Assembly: GCA_900660155.1 (NCBI GenBank)
Contig: CABFPE010000214.1
Location: 824,804-856,792 of the forward strand
DNA from: Hofstenia miamia
Taxonomy: Eukaryota > Xenacoelomorpha > Acoela > Hofsteniidae
Direction of reading: 5' to 3'
Length of the DNA stretch: 31,989 nucleotides
The position numbers were made by a program, and so were the translations under genes. The notes beneath the pieces were generated by a model, which made no database searches, was not told the origin of the DNA, and saw only the letters and a program-made list of their open reading frames with translations. Of the stretch, positions 25,773 through 31,989 are shown piece after piece (within the stretch, counting starts at the first letter, position 1; every line of letters starts with the position of its first letter).

Positions 25773-26340
25773 ATGCCAAGGCATTGTAAATCACCACCAG
25801 ACGAATTTTGATATATATGTCGACGTTATTTTTTTAAGAGTCCAAAGATTGCAATTAACTTTCATGGGAAAAAACTATCACGCATATTTTGAGTGTAAGA
25901 TTGGAGACCAATGTACAAGTTGGGCATCGCATACATTTTGCAGCTCATATGTTGAGAGATTGCAAAACTAGATGAAATCAAGATGTTCAAGGCACTTTGA
26001 AATACCTATGATTTGCCAAAAGCCCAAAATTCATTTAGATTATTGCTATTTTGCATTCCAAATGTTGGACTTCTTAATAAAAAGAACATCTCGAAAATTT
26101 CTTATCCAAGCATCCCATCAGCCATTCGACCCATTCCACACTCGATTACAAGATATTGAGAGTGAAGAAAATTTGGAATCAACCAATGGACTAGAATTTG
26201 ATGATGAATATACCCCAACCCAATTTGAAACAATGGAGCTCTTACTGTTTGACAAATCATCACCCAATGATTTAGTGGGTGGCCTTGTATTAACCAATGA
26301 TACATCACAACTCATTGGAACTCACTTAAATGAGAAGAAT
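25773..26340 (+). pseudogene. transposase-like repeat protein (PDEFCYICG family), N-terminal half, broken
   Basis: Starts at ATG 25773 with MPRHCKSPPDEF, a TGA where the family has cysteine, then YIC. In shifting frames it continues KLSRIF, GDQCTSW, CSSYVERLQN, IPMICQKPK, CYFAF, YPSIPSAIRPIPHS (about 26103-26142) and, after an acidic stretch (DDEYTPTQFETMELLLFD), ends DTSQLIGTHLNEKNFL. This order matches a widespread, uncharacterised repetitive family in arthropods and cnidarians known to me only as predicted 'hypothetical' proteins with a cysteine-rich start (PDEFCYICG ... GDQDKxWAPH ... YPxLPSAIRPVPH ... LLGSRLKEKNLL). At least four frame changes or stops. The LINE piece begins exactly where the match ends. 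Confidence 0.65.
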
Positions 26341-27216
26341 TTTCTGATCTTAGCACTTGTCTACTTGATCCTCTGTCAACCATCTTGATTTTAGCACTAC
26401 CAAGACATGTGGTATTTCCTTTTCTGTGGCTCCCCCTTCTGATTTGCCTCTACCTGTGAACTTTGCGCCTCATCACACTCATCTTGGAGTTCAACTTGCT
26501 GCAAACTTAAATTGGACTGGACATGTGTCTTTGCTTCTCCACAAAGCTAATTCCTCGCTATTTGCCTTTTTCCATAATGTTCCTTTTAATACCTCGTCTG
26601 CTGTGAAACTCTCTTTGTTCAAGTCCATTCCTCGTGCCATTCTTCTCTACGCGTCTCCTTGTTGGTGGCCTTCTCGTGCTTTGTTCCACTCCATGGAACG
26701 TTTCCAGAAACGCGCTTTCAAATGGATTTCCTCTTTGGCCTATAAAGACGCTCTGCTGAAATTCTCCACTCTCCCGCTGTCACTCTACCTCCATGCCTGT
26801 GATCTCCTTCTGTTCAATCGACTACTCACTCGCAAATTGGATCTTGATCCATTTGATTTCATTCAGTTTTTTAATTCCTACTGCACTCGCTCTGATGATG
26901 TTGTCCCCTTCTCCATACATCGTAAAAAGAAACATCGCACCCTTCACTCGTTTTTCAATCGTGCTTGTACTGCTGCTAATTACATCTTGACTCTCAACCC
27001 TCCAACACCGATTGATTTCTTTTCGCCGCAACCGAGCTTCAAGAAATCTTTGATGGCTTTCCTCTTTGCTGAGCCCTTCTCCAACTTCGCCTACTCTTCC
27101 ATTTGCTCCTATTTCATCTCCTGTGACTGTCCTCGCTGCCGTAAAACTTGACTTTTTTTTGTTGTGTATGCCTTCAGCGGCTAAATAAAGTCATTGATTA
27201 TTAATAATAATAATAA
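26341..27216 (+). mobile_element. LINE (CR1-like), 5'-truncated copy 2
   Basis: Homologous to copy 1 (6594-7548) from 'ttctgatctt' onward. The frame is open from ATG 26426 to TGA 27149-27151 (241 codons) with about a dozen residue differences from copy 1. A one-base deletion near 26351 puts the upstream part out of frame, and it is truncated downstream of the YVDD motif. AATAAAG near 27184 precedes the (ATT/TAA)n tail at 27197-27216. It is inserted in the broken transposase-like gene in the same direction. Confidence 0.9.
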
Positions 27217-27660
27217 GGTGAGGAGAGAGGGAGGTAGACTGGTCATGAAAAGACTCGAACATAGATGATAAATCAGCAATTGGAATGCGAAAGGCACTTT
27301 TCGAAGGAGGGTTGTAAACCCAGAGCAGAGAAACGATGAAGTCAATGAGAACAACAGCACAGCTACAACAGAAATCGAAGGATAATGAATCGAATGAGAT
27401 GGGATGAAGTCAAGGTTAGGAAGACGTGAGGCAATGAGAACACCTCCATGGTAGAGTTGGGAAAAACAACAATGTCAGCAACGGCAGGATCAAGCCAGGT
27501 TTCAGTGATGAAAATCAAGTCAACAGGAGACTGCAAGAAGAAATTCTAAAAACTGAGTCTACGGTCCAATGACTGTGGGCATTGGCAAGCAATACGGAAA
27601 AGCCAGAGTTACGGGGAGAATCGATCCAGTATTCTCTCAACACGGATGATTGATATGAGG
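27217..27660 (-). mobile_element. LINE endonuclease relic, opposite strand, abutting the LINE tail
   Basis: On the minus strand, from about 27650, it reads LLANAHSHWTVDSVFRISS, DLIFITETWLDPAVADIVVF (endonuclease E-T-W-L catalytic block), then in other frames VLIASRLPNLDF, LWVYNPPSKSAFRIPIADLS. This is the N-terminal half of a CR1/L2-like endonuclease domain. It ends at 27217, the base after the (TAA)n tail of copy 2. Its own RT part and 3' end are missing. Confidence 0.7.
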
Positions 27661-27699
27661 TGATTTAAAAGTTATAAATATAATATTGGGATAACAGAG

Positions 27700-28348
27700 T
27701 GAGTATACGAAATATCAATGTTTTCTTTGTCTCTGAGACAGCAGAGCAGATGAAGAATTGCTTTCGAGAGATTCTCTTATTCCAGGGCAAGCCTATGTTT
27801 TACATGAATATTAGTAAATCGAGACAAAATATTGCTTCCACCATTGCACATCAAACTCAAACTGATGAAAAAATTTGTCAATAGCTCTGACCATGAGAGG
27901 GCAGCTTTCATTTATCTACAAACAAAGTTTCATAAATTGACGGAAGTAAAAAATACGCACAGGAATATTTATTGTACTGCAGATATAAAATTTGTTCAAT
28001 TTGACCAAATTTTCAATACAACCAAGTGTCGTGCGTGGTTTAGTTACAAAATTGTCTGTTAAAAATTCCTGGGATTGAAATGTCTTCAAACAGCAAACAA
28101 CTTGTCAGTCAACTAATACAAGATTTCAAGAACCAAGGTTGTAGGATGTCTATAAAATTACACTACGACTATTTCCTAGAGAATCTTGGAAGATAGTTAG
28201 AACAAGAAGACCGCTTTCACCAAGATGTTCAGGAAATGAAAAGATTAGTTGTAAAAAAACATACATGTATTAATCTGTTTTTACATACCGAGGAAGATGG
28301 GATCAAGTCATGATGGCTGACTACTGTTGGTCAGTTTTGAAAACGTGA
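27700..28348 (+). pseudogene. transposase-like repeat protein (PDEFCYICG family), C-terminal half, broken
   Basis: Continues the gene of 25773-26340 beyond the LINE block. 27706 onward: KYQCFLCL, a TGA at the family's tryptophan, DSRADEELLSRDSLIPGQ. After a frame change (27832-28060): MLPPLHIKLKLMKKFVN, AAFIYLQTKFHKLTEVK. From about 28075: LVSQLIQDFKNQGCRMSIKL, SEEQ-like LEQEDRFHQDVQEM, and YRGRWDQVMMADYCWSVL (stop at 28346-28348). These match, in order, the family's 'CFLCLWDSR', 'PPLHIKLGLMK', 'GCxMSxKxHYLHSHxD', 'GERFHQDI' and 'YQGRWDxxMMADYCW'. The part between LKEKN and the CFLCLWDSR block is missing. Confidence 0.7.
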
Positions 28349-28740
28349 ATTTCTTATATTAAACAAAACCGAGACTCCTACTTTCCATTAGTTTATTTGT
28401 TGATAGTTATTGATTAAATATTCTGTAATGTGAGTGAATGCTTTTACAATATATTGTATAGTTAGATATCAATATTTTCGTTAAAAACAATTTGTAATTT
28501 TACCTCAATTCTTTGGCCAAAACTACACACTAAACAATCAGTTTTTGAAAATAACTGTAGGTGCTAGAGAAACACAGAATAGATATTTGAAATCTTCACA
28601 AAAAATCGATAAGAACAACATTAAAATAATTTAGATAAATATAATTTTATAAAAAATGTAACGCGGTTTATCTATGCCCAACAATTTTTGTTTATTCAAT
28701 AAAATTTGATTTTTTTCTTGAAGTGTTTATAATTTTTCGC
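28349..28740. other. AT-rich stretch
   Basis: No gene or element recognised. Confidence 0.5.
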
Positions 28741-28749
28741 ACATTTTAT

Positions 28750-29790
28750 ATCGATACTTAATTCATTCCATAAGATTGAACATCTGAAGGAAAATGCATC
28801 TTGATGATTATTGACACTAAAAAAGTTTTATTCCTTTTATTGATTGTAATGTAATTATTGATAAAACTTAATGTGCTTAATTCAGGAATATATTTATAAA
28901 TCATACATAGAGATTGATACTGATTAAAGTAACTCGGGGCTAAGATATTATATGATGATGTTAATTGCGTAATAGACTCATGCTTTTCAATATAGTTCAG
29001 AGTTCTAAATGAGCAGTTAAAATATTTTGATAGTGATGAACGTTTTTGCGATGTTATATTTTGGAAGAGAAATGCACAATAATTAAATTGACTCAGCACA
29101 AATGAATTAATTAGTTATGAAACGTGTTTCCTACATGACGCAAATTGTGCAAATACCTGACTCCAAGCGACATCTTTTTCAAGTTTTGGGAAAGAAAATT
29201 ATTTAATTTTAAGTCATTGTCTTTTAGTCTTTTAGTACACCAAGGTAATTTGAATAATTTCAGTAGCACAAACATTAATATTAATATTTTCAGTAAACTT
29301 TCTTTGTTCTTTGGATGAAAAAATGATAAATTGAGTTTTGCCAGAATTAATTTTTAGTTTATTACTATTGAAATATGTTACGAGATTTTTAATATCTTTT
29401 GTCAAATGTCTGGTTGCCTCAAAGGGATTTTTTGCTGTACGTAATATGCAAGTATCATCTGCGTATTGATAACTTGTTCCGTTTTCCAAGGATTTTGAAG
29501 TATCATTTACGTATAATGCGAATAGAATGGGGCCTAGTGGAGTTCCTTGGGGTACACCTAAATTTGTAATAGTACATTCTGAAAAAATATTGTCAATTTT
29601 TACTCGATTGCTTAGAAAACTCATAATAAAAGTTATTGCATTAATACTAAAAGCTTTTTGCCTTAATTTTTCTTTTAAAATATCGTTGTGAACAAATTTT
29701 GATTTAAATTTAATTTCATTTGTTCTGTGATTGATAAAATCGCATCAGATGTGCTGATAAATTTTTTTAAAACCTCATCATGACTGTGTT
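28750..29790 (-). mobile_element. LINE RT relic (CR1/L2-like), second family
   Basis: Minus strand, reading from 29780: [75 protein letters not shown] (RT catalytic motif, about 29470), then KLKINSGKTQFIIFSSK; after a frameshift at 29232 LGVRYLHNLRHVG, and from 29099 LSQFNYCAFLFQNI through YKYIPELSTL to the stop at 28758. These are RT fingers, palm and thumb in the right order. At least three frame breaks. It shares SYQYADDTC with the relic in ZPR1 intron 2. Confidence 0.85.
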
Positions 29791-30674
29791 TCCAAAAATA
29801 AATTCTTGAAATTTATATTACCTACCCCATAGTAACTATATATAAGTTCAAATGAATACTGCGAGAGCAGTGGCTAAATGAGAGGTATTTTCTGAAAAAA
29901 GTACGTTTCTTTCTAAATGCCCTAAAAATTTCAGAGGGCTTCCCGCCAAATATATATATATATAGGAATCGTTTTCACAATGAGAAAGTGTGCCTACCTT
30001 ATTAATATCCTAGATGCTTGTGCTGTACAGCTACACCGTGGCGTTAAGGCTTTGTGTGATTTTCCTTTTTAATCTAAATTTGAACAGGAATTCCTTAGAT
30101 AGCAATATAAATGCTCGATTCTTAAAATTCAATTATGGCTTCAAATTCAATACGGCTCAATATAATTTAAATATATCGAGTAACGGCATATTTATAATTA
30201 TTTACTCATGATATGTAGATTTTTGTCACTTTAAAATTTTAAAAATAAACAACCAGAAACCGACTGTAATTTTGTTCATGCAAAAATCTCATTTGGGTTA
30301 GTTTTAAACAGCCTTTAGTCAATTGATAAGTGTGTTTTTGACCGGTTTAAATTTGCAATTTATATTTGTTTTTGTAATAAACACATTAAATTTGAAAATT
30401 TAGAGAAAAATATTTCATTATTTTACAAAAGATTTATATTTAAAAGCTATTGAATGCATATGACAATCTTTTTTCATAGTTACATTGTATTGGAAAATCA
30501 TGCAAATTATGTCAAAGCTTAATAAGCTTCCACTATGATGGTATCCGGCGATTTCAACAAATACTGGAACTTGTTTGTTTTAGTACGCAATACATGCATA
30601 TTTGCATATTACTGTCTTAAATTTAAACTCATTGTTGGAAATGCATAAAATATGTTCATTTACTTAAAAATGTT
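29791..30674. other. AT-rich stretch with a short (TA)n
   Basis: No gene seen. (TA)7 lies at about 29950-29964, next to a small gccct/agggc inverted repeat. Confidence 0.5.
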
Positions 30675-31500
30675 ATGGGAACCTTGCCAAAAATGAAAAA
30701 ATCAATTCTCTCAAAACTTTCTAAAAATAAATTTGATTACATTATAAAAGACGACTTTTTCGAATTTATAAATAATCAATTACTAGAAATAACATTTACA
30801 CGAAAATGAGAAGAAGTTTAATTTTTTAGACGTTACTGTGACAAATCTTGAAAGATCCTGTGAAAGTGAAATATTTATTAAGAAAACGAACAGCAGTCTT
30901 TACATTCATTTGATTCTTTTTGTGATTCCAAGCATCAGTTAAATACAATCAAATGTTTGTGTCATAGAATTATCAAAATATCATCTTATTTAAAAATTAC
31001 CAATTTTTTAGATCAACTATATATCATGTTTCGTGATAATGGCTATCCACATCATTTTATAAAAAAATTGTTGATCAATGTTTATCGACAACTAATCAAA
31101 AAAAGTTGATGAGAGGCTATTAAACAAACTAAAAAAAGACATATATCGGAAATTACCACTCATTAAAAATAATAAAATTTAATTGAAAAATAAGCTACAA
31201 TTTTAAAATTTACAAAGATCTTTCCAATATTTCAATAATTTATAGCATTAAGTTTAATTCGAAACAAAGATCAGATATCAAAAAGGATTGGCTTCATCAT
31301 TAGTTTATAAATATACTTGTGATGATTGTAAGACAATCATGCATCGGTGAAACCATCCGTCTTAATGTCATTCATAATATCAACATCGAAAAGTTTAAGA
31401 TCATTGCATGAACAAAATTTACAAAAATTTCAAACCCATTGAAATTAACTACATGGATAAAACAACGTTATTAAATAAACAAATTAATCCAACAAAGTAT
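30675..31500 (+). mobile_element. Penelope-like element relic (RT end and GIY-YIG start)
   Basis: Plus strand, four or more frames. 30675: MGTLPKMKKSILSKLS, DDFFEFINNQLLEITFTRK. 30815: FNFLDVTVTNLERSCESEIF then KKTNSSLYIH, equivalent to the family's 'FLDVxV ... VYRKPTxTDRYLHFxS'. From 30906: HFDSFCDSKHQLNTIKCLCH, LYIMFRDNGYPHHFIKKLL, equivalent to 'HKxxxVKxLxxRA ... NGYPxxFI'. 31120: LNKLKKDIYRKLPLIKNNK. 31290: GLASSLVYKYTCDDCKTIMH, the lead-in to the GIY-YIG endonuclease, stopping just where YIG should be. The order RT, linker, GIY-YIG is unique to Penelope-like elements. Confidence 0.75.
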
Positions 31501-31715
31501 GTATATATTCATATTTGATTTCACTTTATGATTTTAGTGTAAATGTAAAAAAACTAATACTACACATATACGTGCGTTGTATACATGTTTAGCAAGCAGA
31601 ATGTGTATCGTTTGAGAACGGGTAACGCTATAAGCTTGAAACTTTCTGGATGTTAGCGGAATGACGGTCACTAATTTCTTATCAAATTTCAATTAAATAT
31701 ATACTACCCAAAGGG

Positions 31716-31930
31716 TGCAAATTCTGCATATAGCAAAATTCGCTTTAAAATTTCCACTGTGAAAGTAGCGATCTTCCTAATTTGTCTATTTTTGCAATTG
31801 CTTCCGCAGTATTCACGACAAATTTATTGTAATTTGTAGGAAGGTATCGTGTTAAAAGAACCGCTATTCTACAAAATTTGAAGCATTTATGAGCAGAAAT
31901 TCTGCCATATGGAAAATTTGAATTTGCAGC
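31716..31930. repeat. imperfect foldback (about 215 bp)
   Basis: The ends pair: GTGCAAATTC at the left against GAATTTGCAGCAC at the right. Inner arms also pair (CTTCCTAATTTGTC near 31773 against GACAAATT...GTAGGAAG near 31820-31846), with mismatches and unequal spacers. It could be a palindromic MITE remnant; no target duplication is evident. Confidence 0.35.
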
Positions 31931-31971
31931 ACTTAGACAAATAGGGTTAGAGTTACGGTTAAAGTACTTAG

Positions 31972-31989
31972 TCTATATATATATATATA
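31972..31989. repeat. (TA)n at the window end
   Basis: TA repeat running to the last base; its full length is outside the window. Confidence 0.9.

Noticed and set aside
26102..26315. Two overlapping minus-strand frames
   Set aside because: Shadows of the plus-strand transposase-like pseudogene, whose family motifs read on the plus strand.
26822..27031. Minus-strand frame inside LINE copy 2
   Set aside because: Antisense shadow of the LINE coding frame; the same antisense sequence occurs opposite copy 1.
1..31989. CRISPR array, bacterial operon or phage-type organisation
   Set aside because: No regularly spaced short repeats, no dense co-directional genes; spliced ZPR1 and LINEs show animal nuclear DNA.

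Overview
The window is nuclear DNA of an animal, most likely an invertebrate. It is roughly two-thirds A+T, coding is sparse, introns are GT-AG, and the transposable elements are typical of animal genomes: CR1/L2-like LINEs, a Penelope-like element, hAT-, piggyBac- and pogo-like DNA elements and an apparent Polinton-like relic. The species cannot be fixed from the sequence; arthropod or cnidarian are guesses from the repeat families. Isolated N bases at 1111, 1197 and 3002 mark a draft assembly.

The one clear host gene is ZPR1 (zinc-finger protein ZPR1) on the minus strand, 19143 down to 4405. Seven coding exons splice in phase to a 447-residue protein with both CX2C-X25-CX2C zinc fingers and both alpha/beta domains. 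Its six introns range from 74 to 6648 bases. The long ones are packed with mobile elements, including a LINE on the same strand as the gene.

Layout. 1-3600: a repeat-rich stretch with a capsid-like Polinton-type fragment, an unrecognised 211-codon reading frame, a duplicated terminal exon of an unknown protein and an N-flanked artefact. 3640-4112: LINE 3' end. 4405-19143: ZPR1. Its intron 5 holds a TTAA-flanked piggyBac-like MITE (5005-5530), a LINE copy (6594-7548), a pogo-like element (8236-9072), hAT transposase relics (about 9190-10143) and a hAT MITE with a perfect 8-bp target duplication (10539-10797). Its intron 2 holds two LINE relics. 19144-23830: AT-rich with no gene seen, containing a (TA)25 tract. 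23840-24740: LINE endonuclease relic. 25773-28348: a broken transposase-like gene split by two LINE pieces in opposite orientation. 28750-29790: another LINE RT relic. 30675-31500: Penelope-like relic. 31716-31930: an imperfect foldback.

The genes do not form a pathway. The window is best read as one conserved housekeeping gene whose introns and flanks have been colonised repeatedly. The main novelty is in the layering and structure of the insertions and in two unrecognised protein families at the left end.
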